The translations under genes and the position numbers were made by a program. A model generated the notes under the pieces. The model made no database searches. It saw only the letters and a program-made list of their open reading frames with translations, and was not told the DNA's origin. This document shows positions 20,798 to 31,792 of a stretch of 64,000 nucleotides of DNA, piece after piece. Origin of the DNA: Leishmania infantum JPCM5 (Eukaryota; Euglenozoa; Kinetoplastea; Trypanosomatida; Trypanosomatidae); contig NC_009419.2 of the NCBI RefSeq assembly GCF_000002875.2, positions 1,346,954-1,410,953 on the forward strand, in the 5' to 3' direction. Position 1 is the stretch's first letter; every line of letters begins with the position of its first letter.

Positions 20798-23451
20798 GAG
20801 TGTAGAGAAACAAAAAAGGAAGGGTAAAGAAAATGACGTGCTGTGATGGCGGGGCTAATGATGGGCAGTATAGCGCTCCGAGGCACCCAGCAACGCCTTT
20901 TCTGATTTCGATGTTCTGTTGAGGACCACGATACTTCAAGCCTGCCGAGTGCCGGCCCTGGGGTTGTTGTTCGCCCACAAATCCCTGTAATGTTCACCGT
21001 GGCAGTTGCCCTATCGCCTGTGAGAACGCTTTCCGTTCAGAGCAACGAGACAAGCACGCGCTTGTTGCTTTCCCGGTGGCTGCTATGCTTGCTCGCGAGT
21101 TAGGGTCGCGGTGAAGGGGTGTACACGTAGAAGTGTGAAGATGTACGTGCATCGAGCGGTGCGCTTAGTGAAGTAACGCGTGCATCGGCTAACACACTGT
21201 GGCACGACGGACGCGTTCGTCAGTTTCGGCAGCACAAGCAATAATAATAGTCAGGGTAAGACAAAGGATGATACAAAGAAATAGAAACGCACACACACGC
21301 AAGTGCGTATGGGGGGAGGGAAGAACATGTCCGGGGACGGAGAAACAGAAGGAGAGTGGATGTGAGTGTGACGGCAGTACACAGGCAGAAGCCCCGTAAT
21401 ACTATTTGGCTCATATGGCCAACACAGTCAAGAGAGGCACTGGCATCTCCCGGTGCACTGCATGTCGCTTTTATCCGATCACCTCATCATCAGATCCCCT
21501 CTACCCCCCCCCCCCTACGCACACACGCACACACATTAGCCGCGGTCGGTAGCTGCCTGATGCGACTCTCTCTCGCATGCGAGACGACCTTGTTGTAGGT
21601 GCGGAAGGGTCCCTCTTCCAACATCGGACACACTCGCTCTCCGATCGATATCAAGCCCTCGCGTTGTCGTCTTGCTATCACTGCGCTCCAGAAATGTGAA
21701 TCTTTTTGATGTTTTTTTTTTTTGGAGGGGTGTGGCATAACTGTAGATTTTTTGTTTGATTTTTTTTCATTTGGCCTCAGTGAGGGTTTCGTCGGGAAGA
21801 GCTGAGACGTGGTGCGCCGTCAGAAAGTGTGGAGCGCGTGGCGACCAATCGGAGTGAACTCCAGCAATGGCGGCCTTCAACGCCAGCGTGTGCGTTCATG
21901 CGCGTGGGTGCGCAGCAGTCAGCGCACATGTCTAAGAAAAAGAACCATCCATCGTCAAGAACGGGTATTGCGTACATTGAGAAGGGAAAAGAAAAGCGAC
22001 TGGCGTACTAAGCTGAGGGTTGTGTGTCCACGCGCCTGCAGCAACGCACATGGCATCCTTGATGCCCCGTGCCCCCCCCCATGCCCCTCTCTCGCTCTCT
22101 ACCCTTCTCGCCCCCTTCTCACGCTCCATCGGCTTTCGGGGTCCAGAAATGTGACAAGTTGACGCGAATACCACCACCACCCCACGTACAACGGATTGTG
22201 CCCTATCATTGTCGTTGACGAGGGGTGGTGCGCTTGCTTTTTTGACGGTATGCCGAACGTCACCCAAAACTAGCACAGATCAGCGTGCCGTTTCTTGTGA
22301 ATGCTGCCCAGGTATAACACGCACGCGCAAAGGACAAACGCACTCTACTCAACCCCCCCTCGCTTCCCTCCCCCTCCTCCATCTTTGCCGCGCGTCGCCT
22401 TATCAAGTTCGCCGGTGCACACATCACCGTAACGTCCACATGCACACATACGCACACACACAAGGCCAAAGGCACGCACAGATGCACACACGAGTGTTTT
22501 CGGGTAACAAAACGAAAAGTGGGAAAAGACCCGCTGTAAACGAGAGACTGAGAGAGAACGCAACATCATTTTTTTTTCGGGGGTTGGGGGAGGGGGCGCT
22601 TCATCCGCACGACTGTTTTGATAGTTCACCTCTTCTCTCCTTTTTGTTTTGCCCCGCACTGTATACGCATCATCACCGCCCGCTCAAACACAAGAACATA
22701 GAGAACGCAGGATAAGGGCAGTCCGACAAACAGGCAGGGAGGGTTAGGACAGCGAAAGAGAGGGGGTAGAGGAACGAGCGAGGGGCGAGAAGGTTGGCAC
22801 ATGAATCCGTCCAACACCATCTCATGCATCGTCGGAGCGCATGCTCACACGATGTGGCAAGGTCATCCGTCCTCTGGTGAGCCACCATGGTACCTGCTCC
22901 CAAGGTGAATCCCCTGCATACACCCACTCGGGTATCTTCTCAATACACGAATGGCGGCAGAGAGAGAGTTCGCGATGAATCACTTCACAGCGGAGAGATG
23001 CAAAGGAAAGCGGAAGGCGGGCAAGTAAAAGCGGCGTGGCGCTGCAACGGCATGATGCGAAAAATGAATGAGACCAGGCAATCAAAGAAAAAACAGAAAA
23101 GAGTGTTATTCGCAAGCAGGCACATACACATACACATATATACGCACATGCGCAGAGGCGCACGGTGTGCCTCTTTCTCTTGCTCGAAGCCTGCAGCAAC
23201 CGCCATTCTCCCATCATCTAGTAGAAGTCGATCCTCCAACGCACAGAGACACACAACATCACCGCTCCTTTCGTACTCGTCGTATTATCATTGTGTGCGT
23301 GTGTGTGTAGAATCTTGCAGTTCTTTTTTTTTTGCGCTCTTGCCTCCGCATCTTCCTTTGCCGCCGTCATTGAGGGCTGCGCGCGCCTTCTCTCGTACGC
23401 CACTTCTTTTCTTCCCTTGCTCCCTCTCTCTTTACGCCATCTACATCGACT
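20798..23451. other. Non-coding spacer with homopolymers
   Basis: This 2.65-kb spacer separates the helicase-like and THADA-like genes. A long pyrimidine tract on the minus strand (20801-20835) abuts the THADA-like start. C runs occur at 21504-21515 and 22072-22080, and T runs near 21712-21723. Short CA-rich stretches are seen near 22430-22500. Open frames are short and low-complexity. No gene is seen. Confidence 0.55.
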
Positions 23452-26400
23452 CTACTCGTCATCGTCAATGATGGGACCGTTCATGCGGAAATACAGCTCC
23501 TCCATCACCTCAACTTCGTCGTCCTCGTCATCATCGATGCTGACCGCATTCATCGGGAACGTAAGAGCTGATGATTGTGTTGTAGTGAGCGCGTGGTTGG
23601 CGGTAATGCTCGTGGCTGCCGCCATGGTTGCAGGCGTGTCTGTCTTGGAGGCAAAGGAACTTGTCCAGAGGTCGCCGTCGTGGAACTTCCTGCTCACATC
23701 CACGTCAGACGCGTCGACGCTATCCGCAATCCCTGCCACTTGTTTTGGCGCAAGGCAGTGCACTCCGTGAGTGGTGAAGCTTGCCTGGTGCTCCGCCACC
23801 TCTATCTCGGTCACGAGGTTCTGCAGCTCCCGCTGCACCTCCGCGCGCAGCTCCTCCAAATCGAAGTGGCGGTCCTCTTCCTTCAGCATAAAGTTGAACT
23901 TGTGCCGCGATAGCGGCTTCTTTGCTGTGCGGAGGACCTGCAGGTACCGTATCGCATGGTTCCACTTCTCTCGGAAATCAAGAATCTGCGCAGCCTCACC
24001 GATGCTGACGCGAAAGCGCTTCATCTGGCGGTTGCATGTGACGCCAAAGTACACGACGCGGCCACCCTTGGAGGGCACCTCGACTGGGGCAGAGTACTCC
24101 ACCTGCGGGTACAACAGCAGCAGCGCCGCAAACAGGTAAGTGTTGTTCACCGCCGAAACGCGAGCGCAGGTGATGTTGCTAACGAGATTACGCAGGTCCA
24201 CGGCGACCAAGGCGGCGCCGGACTCCCACACCACGCTGCTCGGGCTGGCGGTGTTGGGCACAACCTTCTTCGACGTCCGCACAAAGACCAAGGCGCCAGC
24301 CCGATCCTTGACGTTGATGGAGCCGGCGTCGCGTACAAAGAAGAGCCGGCGAGCGAGGGCGACGGCCTCAAAGAAGGTAAAGATGGACGCGTTTGACTTG
24401 ATGCTCTGCATCACCGCCGACAGGGTTGCCTCGTCCTCGAGGTCGTCGACGAAAGCGTAGTCAGAGATCTGGACGCGCAGGTAGGTGATGAGGCCGCGCA
24501 CGTGCTCGAGGCGGTCCTCTTTCAGCTGCATCTTTGCCACAAAGTCGGCTGTCGAGGCTCCGCTCGCCTTGAGCCGCCACCACTCCAGGAACACCAGCAC
24601 ATCGGCCAAGAGATCACTCTGATTGGCAATGTCACCAGCGTACTCTTGGCGTGTCTCAATCACACACCTCTTCCACGAGGCAAACCCCTCTGCTGACTCG
24701 CCGGTCGGAAATCGGTATGGCAGAGCGCAGACGCCGGCCACAATGACGCCGACCTCGCCGTGGCCAAGTGTGCAGCAGTTCATGACGAAATGAGCCAAGT
24801 CCACCTCGAGGGGCAGCCGCGACGCTATCTCGCCCGTAAAGGTGAGGCTGAAATCGGACAGGTTCGCAATGAGGCACTTCTCCGAGAGACTGTGCTGCAC
24901 CTGTTCAATGCTCTCCGCCTCCACCGGGCACACCATCTCCTGGTTCGCACGCTGGATCGGCAGCTGCGCTCGTGAGCACTGCAGCAGCGCGTCCTCCACC
25001 TCGTATACCGTCGGCTGGGGAGCCTCGGTAGTGGGCAGCACGGCATCGGCCGCCGGGGGATACAGGGCGATGTAGCAGCCGGGGTACTTGGCGCCGGGCA
25101 GCTGCCGGCGCTCCTCCACGTCCATCTTCGACGCCCACTCCGACGCGCTCGAAGCCATGAAGCCCTCCGACTTGTTCTGTACGGCGAGGCGGCGGGTCGT
25201 TGCCATGTCCAGCACAAACGTCGCATCTTCGTTGTTGTAGTTCGTGAAGGAGACGACGGAGTGCAGCACGCACACACGATGCTTCGACGGTGTGGCGCCG
25301 GCGTCCTCCTTGGAGGGGAAGCGCCCGGCATAAACCGTTGTGTCGAGAAGGCGCTCCTTGTGTAGCGCGTCGATCATCTCGCGTGAGTCACCAGTGAGGA
25401 TGTAAATAGCCTGCGGGCACGCGGCGGAGCAGGAGAAAATACGGCCCACCAGCGTCGCCGCCATTTGCACGGAGTGGTCGATGATCTTGCGGTGTGGGCC
25501 AGGGTACTTGCCAGACTCATCGATCGTGACATCCAACACGTCCATCTCTGCCAGCGCGTTCGCCTCATCGTACGAGAACTCAACGAGGGGCTGCACCGGC
25601 GCCGTGTTTGGCGTCGCCACCGTCTGCTTCGCGAAGAACTGCTGCATCCGCTCCGTCATGGCACCGCTGACGCTTACAATGACGTGCAGCGGCGGGGCGG
25701 TCGTGTCCAGGATGGCGCTTTGCCGGTACACGCGTTCCCGCAGACCCCACAAGAAGTAGGAGACCAGGGGATTCATGCGTGTCAGGTTGGGCAGCACGAG
25801 ATGCGTGAACGGCCCCATGCCGCGCTGCGATGTTAGGTACACAAGCGCCGTATCCACATCCGTCACCCACAGTGCTGTGTCCGCCTCGCCGACAAACGAC
25901 TGCCCGCTCAGCTCGCCGACGGGGCCGCGAGATGGGCTCAGCGCCCGCAGCGCCGCCGCGATATCGGAGACGTCTGAGTAATGCGGCACCACCACCAGCA
26001 CGCGCTCTTTGCTTTTTCGGCTAAGCGCGACAGCGAGACGCAGAGCCGCGTAGGGTCGCTGCAGCAGCACTACTTGATGTGAGGCTACCTCCTTTAACCC
26101 CAGCACTTCGTCGCTCTCGACGTCGGCGGCCGCGGCGTTGCCACCGTGGAAGTATGCGTCCTGGGAGGCGATCAGCTGTTTCAGCTTTGCAGACACCACC
26201 GCTGGGTCCGAATCGGGCTTGTGCGAATCCGTCCGCATCGTCTTATTGCCGCCGAACACGACGCCCTGGCCAACTTGCTGGATGGCGTCGAGGTCGAACT
26301 TGAAGACGTTCGAGTCCGCGCCGGGTGGCGTCACAAGCGAGGGGTTCGCGATTGTCTCCGCGGGACCGGCCGCGGCAGACGCCCCGGCGGACCCCGCAGC

Positions 26401-26706
26401 CGCGGTGGTGGAGGCGCCCCTTGTGCCGCTGGCTGCCTTGACCGCCTCCGTCGCCGAGGAAGCGGATGCGCTGGACTCGTTCGCGCGCGCCGCAGCCTTT
26501 GCCTTGGAAGGGCTGCGACGCTTCTTACTCATCAGAGCCTCGATGTTGAATTGCAGAGTCGTGTTAGGATCTGTGGGGAGGGAGATGCCAGCGCTGCCAG
26601 ACGGCAGCGAACCAGGCGACACCATCGACGGCGAGTCCGACGAGGCGATAGCCGGCGAGGAGGATATCTTCCCCCCTTTGCGGCCTTGGCGAGGAGCGAT
26701 TGGCAT
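23452..26706 (-). CDS. DEAH-helicase-derived protein without catalytic motifs
   Basis: The protein has 1084 residues. After a Ser/Ala-rich N-terminus, the order of elements follows a DExH/DEAH RNA helicase with all catalytic motifs lost. At ~215 a HQVVLLQRPYAALRLAVALS stretch stands where the P-loop should be. At ~305 FTHLVLPNLTRMN replaces the DEAH box. A RecA2-like part has ATFVLDMATTRRLAVQNK, then VEERRQLPGAKYPGCYIALYP (~535) where motif VI (QRxGRxGR) belongs. The following GEIASRLPLEVDLAHFVMN and SDLLADVLVFLEWW resemble the winged-helix/HA2 part, and GRVVYFGVTCN the OB part. It ends with an acidic tail (DDDEDDE, DDDE). Probably an RNA-binding scaffold without ATPase activity, partner unknown. 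The start is the ATG at 26706, 18 nt after a strong acceptor. Confidence 0.65.
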   Translation of the reverse strand: MPIAPRQGRKGGKISSSPAIASSDSPSMVSPGSLPSGSAGISLPTDPNTTLQFNIEALMSKKRRSPSKAKAAARANESSASASSATEAVKAASGTRGASTTAAAGSAGASAAAGPAETIANPSLVTPPGADSNVFKFDLDAIQQVGQGVVFGGNKTMRTDSHKPDSDPAVVSAKLKQLIASQDAYFHGGNAAAADVESDEVLGLKEVASHQVVLLQRPYAALRLAVALSRKSKERVLVVVPHYSDVSDIAAALRALSPSRGPVGELSGQSFVGEADTALWVTDVDTALVYLTSQRGMGPFTHLVLPNLTRMNPLVSYFLWGLRERVYRQSAILDTTAPPLHVIVSVSGAMTERMQQFFAKQTVATPNTAPVQPLVEFSYDEANALAEMDVLDVTIDESGKYPGPHRKIIDHSVQMAATLVGRIFSCSAACPQAIYILTGDSREMIDALHKERLLDTTVYAGRFPSKEDAGATPSKHRVCVLHSVVSFTNYNNEDATFVLDMATTRRLAVQNKSEGFMASSASEWASKMDVEERRQLPGAKYPGCYIALYPPAADAVLPTTEAPQPTVYEVEDALLQCSRAQLPIQRANQEMVCPVEAESIEQVQHSLSEKCLIANLSDFSLTFTGEIASRLPLEVDLAHFVMNCCTLGHGEVGVIVAGVCALPYRFPTGESAEGFASWKRCVIETRQEYAGDIANQSDLLADVLVFLEWWRLKASGASTADFVAKMQLKEDRLEHVRGLITYLRVQISDYAFVDDLEDEATLSAVMQSIKSNASIFTFFEAVALARRLFFVRDAGSINVKDRAGALVFVRTSKKVVPNTASPSSVVWESGAALVAVDLRNLVSNITCARVSAVNNTYLFAALLLLYPQVEYSAPVEVPSKGGRVVYFGVTCNRQMKRFRVSIGEAAQILDFREKWNHAIRYLQVLRTAKKPLSRHKFNFMLKEEDRHFDLEELRAEVQRELQNLVTEIEVAEHQASFTTHGVHCLAPKQVAGIADSVDASDVDVSRKFHDGDLWTSSFASKTDTPATMAAATSITANHALTTTQSSALTFPMNAVSIDDDEDDEVEVMEELYFRMNGPIIDDDE

Positions 26707-26723
26707 CACGGTGCTGTGAGGGA

Positions 26724-26760
26724 CTGAAGGATTTGAGGAGAGAGAAGGGGAGGGGAGGAG
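26724..26760 (-). promoter_or_regulatory. Likely spliced-leader acceptor of the helicase-like gene
   Basis: On the minus strand a 26-nt almost pure C/T run (26760-26735) is followed by TTCAG, with AG at 26725-26724, leaving a leader of ~17 nt. Confidence 0.55.
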
Positions 26761-27656
26761 ACAAGCAAGAGGCGACGTCTTTCGCTTCGTATTTTTTCGC
26801 TTTCCTTACTGTGTGTTCTTTTCTTCGCGCGTCGTGGGGCTGTGGCGCCGCCGTTGTAGAGGAGTCGGGGCACGTGGCGCCATGGAGAAGAGGGGAAGAA
26901 GAGAGTAGAACGAAAACGAGGGGCGAAGGCACAAAACGAAAGCAAAGGTAAGACCGACAGAGCCGGCGGCGAAGAACAGGAAGCACAACCGAAGTTCAAG
27001 GAGAAAGAGAACGACGTCGACGGAGAGCGGCGTAGACGAGGAGCGTACGCACGTGCGCAGGCGCATACACACACACACGCAAAGGGGCGAAGGCAGCAGA
27101 GGCCAAGAGGGCACCATCTCCCTAACTCCATCTTCTCCACGCGCGCGTTTACCCCAGCTGTTGTGTCTCCGTGTGTTTGGGGGAGGGGGAGGGGAAAGAG
27201 GGGGAGGGGGCAGTCGTTGGTGCATCGTGTCTGCCTTAGCGGCCACTTGTGTGCGTGCGCAGACACGCATCGCGCACCTTCTCGCTGGACCACTCTTGCC
27301 GCAGACCTGTGTTATCTCTCCACACAAGCGTCACCACCTGCGTGCACTTCTTCTTGTGCAGTCACGCAGCGCCACAGCTTGGAAAGCGCGAAACTACCCC
27401 GAACCGGCTCGCCAAAGTGGCCGCGAAGATAGAGATCTGAAGGCGCGTGCATGCACTGTCAACACACGCTGAGGTGAGAGAAGAGTCGTGGAACACTCGC
27501 ACAGGCGGCGGTGCCAGAGTGCCGCTTGCGGTCGCGCAATTCGTGAGCAACGACGAGGAAAAAGCCCATGACAACAATACGCGCGGAGAGCGGCGATGAG
27601 CGGAGACGGCCAACGACTTTGCGAAGGCTTCTACGATGTCTTTATCACTTGCCCTT
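26761..27656. other. Non-coding spacer
   Basis: A CA/GA-rich and G-rich spacer (G runs around 27180-27210) between the cap-methyltransferase-like stop and the helicase-like start. No gene is seen. Confidence 0.55.
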
Positions 27657-29300
27657 TCACGCCTGTGGCATCTTCGTAGTCACCCAAAAACCGCTAGTCT
27701 TGCTGTGCTCCTCCTCTCTCACGTTCCGGCTCCACACCGGCCGGTTGCGGTCGTAGTTTGACAGACGCACCATGAGTCGCGTCGTCTGCTCCCACTCCGA
27801 CAGCGGCACCGGCGCTGTTGTGCCAGCAGCAGCGCCGTCCGCCGCCGCGGCGCTCTCGTTCGAGCCAGCGCGCACCTTGGATGCAGCACTCTTCGCCTCC
27901 TGCTCCTCCACTTCCTCGTCGCCGTAAGCGTCGTCCTTGTGGCCCTCCACCGCCTTGTTCTGACTCTTCTTGGCGTGGTTGATCATAAGTGCGTCGCGAC
28001 GACGAATAGCATCCTCAAAAGTGATGCCAAGGTGCGCCGTGATGGAGTGCGCCACGCGCAGAACCTCCTTTCGCAGCTCCCCCGTTTTCGCGGTCTTCAG
28101 CTCTGGCCGTATAAAGCGCAAGTAGGTAAGGAGGCAGTGCACCTCCGCTGCGGCGTCGTAGTGATGATCGAGCTCGCCGTCATGAACGACCAGGTGATTG
28201 AAGTGTACTTGCTCCCGAACCCTAGAGTTGAAGAAGAAGAATTGGTCCTCCACGTGGGCTACGTTGTAGTCCTTCTGGAAGGCGCCTTGTGGCACCACAA
28301 GCCGACCCTCCGTGCTTGTTGGCCGCGTCCAGATGGGAAGCAGCAGGTCACCACGTAGATAGGGGACAGTGCCGTCCTCGCGAATCAGGCGCGTTTCACG
28401 CACGCCGCCCTGGCCGCCGAACTTAGTCGATTTGCTGGTGTAGGGAAGGCGGAACTTAAGCATGCTGTGCTCGCCGTGCAAGATGTTTGTCCAGCACTCC
28501 TGCGCGCGCATGTTCTCTGCCACGTGGTCCTCGAAGTTCGGCAGCGCCACACTGCCGGAGCGGATATCCGAGATGAAGAGCAGAGGCTTATTGCGCTCCA
28601 GCGCAACCTGCGACAGCAGCTCCAAGCCTTTAGGAAGCGACAGCGGCGCTTCGTACATGGCAGGGATATCCTCGGTACCACGGGCCACGTCCAGCGTGCC
28701 AACAATGCCCTGAAGCTGCTCGTGAATCGCCTTCTTGTCAGCCTGCACACTGTCAACCGCAGCGTTCTGGTATACAAAGCCAAGTGCTGGGAGGACTTCG
28801 GTGAGGCGGCGCGCGTTGATGCCGTAGGCTGTCGCGTTGGTGAAGAACTCGTTGCGCAACCTGAAGTTTGCGCGCGGCTCCAGCACCGCGCGGTCAAACT
28901 GGCCGGGGTCGATCAGCTCCCACGTGTGCCGGCACGAGAACATCTCGTCCAGAAACGCCAAATGGGTCCCAGGAGCGGCGCCAGCATACACGATGTGATA
29001 CGAGATCTCTGGCCGGCAGTACATGGAGAGGAGTTGAATCTCAGAGAGAAGAAGTTTACGCTGTCCCCAGTGGATGGCGCTCTTAATGTCCTTGTTGCGG
29101 GATCGGTACGGCTCAGCGGGGAAGTCGTCATCGAGGAGCACGGGGAACGGGAGGGACGAGGGGTAGTGGTAAACGGTGCGCGTCACCAGCTTGCTAAATT
29201 GGTCACCAGTAGTGTCAAATGACGAGGACGACAGAGCAGAGTAGAAGTCGTTCAGCAGCTCCTGGCGCTGCCGCTTCCGCTTCAGATACCCGCTACCCAT
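27657..29300 (-). CDS. VP39-type cap ribose 2'-O-methyltransferase (TbMTr2/TbMTr3-like)
   Basis: The 547-residue protein is a probable nuclear enzyme that 2'-O-methylates nucleotides of the spliced-leader cap 4 structure, with SAM as methyl donor. Trypanosomatids are known to use cellular homologues of the poxvirus VP39 fold for this. Counting from the ATG at 29300, the K-D-K-E tetrad can be proposed as Lys82 (WGQRKLLLSEI), Asp245 (LLFISDIRSG), Lys282 (SMLKFRLPY) and Glu331 (RPTSTEGRLV). The SAM-binding loop VYAGAAPGTHLAFLDEMF lies around residues 104-121. The C-terminal ~100 residues are a charged, Ala/Glu-rich extension. The frame is open 26 codons further up but begins with GTG. A T-run plus AG ~127 nt upstream of the chosen ATG fits. 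Which cap position it modifies cannot be read from sequence. Confidence 0.8.
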   Translation of the reverse strand: MGSGYLKRKRQRQELLNDFYSALSSSSFDTTGDQFSKLVTRTVYHYPSSLPFPVLLDDDFPAEPYRSRNKDIKSAIHWGQRKLLLSEIQLLSMYCRPEISYHIVYAGAAPGTHLAFLDEMFSCRHTWELIDPGQFDRAVLEPRANFRLRNEFFTNATAYGINARRLTEVLPALGFVYQNAAVDSVQADKKAIHEQLQGIVGTLDVARGTEDIPAMYEAPLSLPKGLELLSQVALERNKPLLFISDIRSGSVALPNFEDHVAENMRAQECWTNILHGEHSMLKFRLPYTSKSTKFGGQGGVRETRLIREDGTVPYLRGDLLLPIWTRPTSTEGRLVVPQGAFQKDYNVAHVEDQFFFFNSRVREQVHFNHLVVHDGELDHHYDAAAEVHCLLTYLRFIRPELKTAKTGELRKEVLRVAHSITAHLGITFEDAIRRRDALMINHAKKSQNKAVEGHKDDAYGDEEVEEQEAKSAASKVRAGSNESAAAADGAAAGTTAPVPLSEWEQTTRLMVRLSNYDRNRPVWSRNVREEEHSKTSGFWVTTKMPQA

Positions 29301-29426
29301 TGTGTGTCGCTTACTTCTCGTGTGTGGAAAGTATACGGACCCTCCGGGGACGTCGTAATGGAGACACGCGCACCCCACACCACCCGCGGCGATTATCGCT
29401 AGAGACTTGTTCAGCTGAGAGGTCTA

Positions 29427-29445
29427 CTAAAAAAAAAGAAACGAT
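29427..29445 (-). promoter_or_regulatory. Likely spliced-leader acceptor of the cap methyltransferase gene
   Basis: On the minus strand TTTCTTTTTTTTTAG ends with AG at 29428-29427. The leader to the ATG at 29300 would be ~127 nt. Confidence 0.5.
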
Positions 29446-30126
29446 TCGGGGCTTCTACGCATGCACCAGGAGCAACAGCAGCCTTGTTCGCACCCCGGCG
29501 TCAAAACTCAGAGTGTCTATGTCCGAAGACCATCAAGGAAAGAGGGGCAGTCGCCTCTTCCTTTTTTAAGGGGTGCATGGTAGTGTGAAGGAGCAAAATA
29601 GATGCGCGATAAGTCGCATGCGGCACCCGAAGAACGAGATGCAGATACCGACGACAAAAAGAGCTTAAAAGAAAAAGTTCATGCAGCACGTACCTACAGA
29701 GAGAAAGGGACTCGACACAAGAGTGGCACATGGGCTCGTGGCGGGGGCGGAAGAGTTGACCGAGCGAGAAGGGCTCCAAAGTGCATCACCACGACCTTTC
29801 CTAGCCGCGTCCATTCTCTCGGGGGGAAAAGTGGCCTTCCACGCTTGTGGCGCATATGCGCGGTCTGCTGACAGCCCTTTCCTCTGCTTAGCTCGTTTCT
29901 CTTTTTTTCAGTGATTTTACTCGAGCCAAAGTTATCGGCCGAGGAGCCTAACGGATATGTTTTACGCTGCCACCCATGAAAGCAGAGAGCAAAAAGAGGC
30001 AGGGGGAGTTTGTGGGAGGGGGAGCGAGGGAAAACGGGCAGAAACTTGAAAATGGTCCCCTTTGCTCCTTGGTCATAGCAGCACACTGCGCTTCATCCTC
30101 TTGTGCGCGCTCTGCGATGTGAAACT
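29446..30126. other. Non-coding spacer
   Basis: A mixed, A-rich spacer containing the 3' UTR of the 262-aa gene. No gene or strong repeat is seen. Confidence 0.5.
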
Positions 30127-30915
30127 TCACCACTCGAGCGTCGAGTTCTCCACAAAGTCCTGAAGCACCTTCACCATCTCGCGCACCAGGAGTGCGTCTA
30201 AGGGGGGGAGCATGGTCGGGCGTGTCACCCGTCGTCCGACCGTCACGCAGCACATCACCAGCTCTTTCAGTTTCTCCTCGGCAAAGCCACCATCCTTCCC
30301 ATCTACCTCGCTGCCAGGCAACTCCTGCGTGACGTCATCCACTGACTGACGCAGCTTTGTCAAGTAGCGGCATAACGTAGACGATGCGGGTGTAGCGGGG
30401 ACAGCACCCGCATCACCATCGAAGCGAGATGCACTCGCGCCGTTGACGGCTGTGCTGGCCGCGTTCGGGGGCTGAGGAAAGACAGGCTGCAGCGAGCTCA
30501 TCCATTGCGCACACGTCGGGATTGGTGTAGAGCAGTACAGGCTGACATATGCACGGGCAACCTGCGCGAATGTCTGCACCTCCTCGAGCCGGCTACCAGG
30601 CCGCGTACCCCCTACTGCTCCTTGTGCCGGCGAAGAAAAGAGGGCGGTGCAAGCTGGCGAGGGTGCCCTAGCCTCAGAATTGGAGAGCTCGACACGCTGC
30701 AGAGCTTGGCAGATCCCTTGAACAGCAGTCAGCACAGCACCTAGGGTTTCGCCACGAGTGCGGCCCTCTTTGGCGACGTCCCTGAAAAATGTATGCTGAT
30801 CAGTCAACTCTGACCAGCACGCCGTCATCGCGCGACCCTTCGTGACATCGAGGCGAGCGTCGCGCACGAGTTCAGGAAAGGTTGGCGCATCGTCTACGTC
30901 GAAGTCCAGTGCCAT
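30127..30915 (-). CDS. Hypothetical protein, 262 aa
   Basis: Not recognised. The N-terminus is acidic (ALDFDVDDAPTFPELV) and followed by a predicted helical region (about residues 20-80). A Pro/Ser/Ala-rich linker occupies the middle (about 85-110 and 150-180), and the C-terminal part (about 190-262) contains VMCCVTVGRRVTRPTML and LVREMVKVLQDFVENSTL. There is no signal peptide or membrane segment. Codon use is GC-rich like the neighbours, the frame is the only long one in the interval and it lies in gene orientation with a clear ATG, so it is very likely real. A pyrimidine-rich tract on the minus strand runs to within a few nt of the ATG. Confidence 0.75.
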   Translation of the reverse strand: MALDFDVDDAPTFPELVRDARLDVTKGRAMTACWSELTDQHTFFRDVAKEGRTRGETLGAVLTAVQGICQALQRVELSNSEARAPSPACTALFSSPAQGAVGGTRPGSRLEEVQTFAQVARAYVSLYCSTPIPTCAQWMSSLQPVFPQPPNAASTAVNGASASRFDGDAGAVPATPASSTLCRYLTKLRQSVDDVTQELPGSEVDGKDGGFAEEKLKELVMCCVTVGRRVTRPTMLPPLDALLVREMVKVLQDFVENSTLEW

Positions 30916-31792
30916 GATTATAAGGAAGGCAAAAGGGAAGAGAGGGCGGGGTAGACCGTAGAAGGTGCGTAGAAGATGTGGAGTCCGTTTTGGTTCGGCT
31001 TCCTCCGTCTAGGCACGAGTGAGCAGGTGAAGACTGAAAGGAAGAGGGGCGAAAATGCGTGGCGCGGTAACAGCATAAGGATAGCAGGGAGAGAGAGTAA
31101 TGGGGGGCGACAAAGGTAGGCTGCACAAGAGCGCAGGGCGCAGCGTGCAGTCCCGAAGGGAGAGCTGCCATTCACACACAGGAGGAGAGGAAGCGATAAC
31201 GGCCGCCGACTGTGCTGGCGACGCCGACGTGCCCTCCCCCTCAGAAAAGATAAAACAGCACGCCACCACCCGCTAGCGCGCTGCATCGAAGATCGAAAGC
31301 GGGCACGTCCTCCCCTTTTCTCTTTTTCAGCCTGTCTTCCCGAGACTGTGCCACGACGGAAGCACCAACGCAAGTGCGTGCGTGCATGCATGCGCCGTGA
31401 AAGCTGTCTCTTCCCTTCTGGATGGGGTAGCCTCCTTGCGACTCTGCAAATGTGGCATGTCTTCTCCCCCGACAGCTCGACCGCCCGAGAGGGCAAAACA
31501 GGGCCACAAGAAAGGCGAGAGAGAGAGAGCAAGTGGAGAACAGGGGCGGCGATTCGTGAAGAAATCTCCGAAAGAGCTCAAAGCGGACGAAAAAAAAAAG
31601 GACCGTCGGGCCCGCACCACAAAATGCGTGAGTGAGGGCCGCGAAACAGCGCCAAAGAATCGACGTGAGCGCACCAACGAACTCGCCCGCCCTCTCTCTC
31701 GTCATCATCATCATCTGGATCACGCGAGTTCACCATCACCCCCGCAAACACAGAAGACAGAAGAGCGGCGCATAAGACTGAAGAAGGATGCC
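30916..31792. other. Non-coding spacer
   Basis: A purine-rich (+ strand) spacer between the CDC50-like stop and the 262-aa gene start. It contains the 5' pyrimidine tract of the latter (30920-30955 on the minus strand). Open frames overlap each other and are low-complexity. No gene is seen. Confidence 0.5.
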
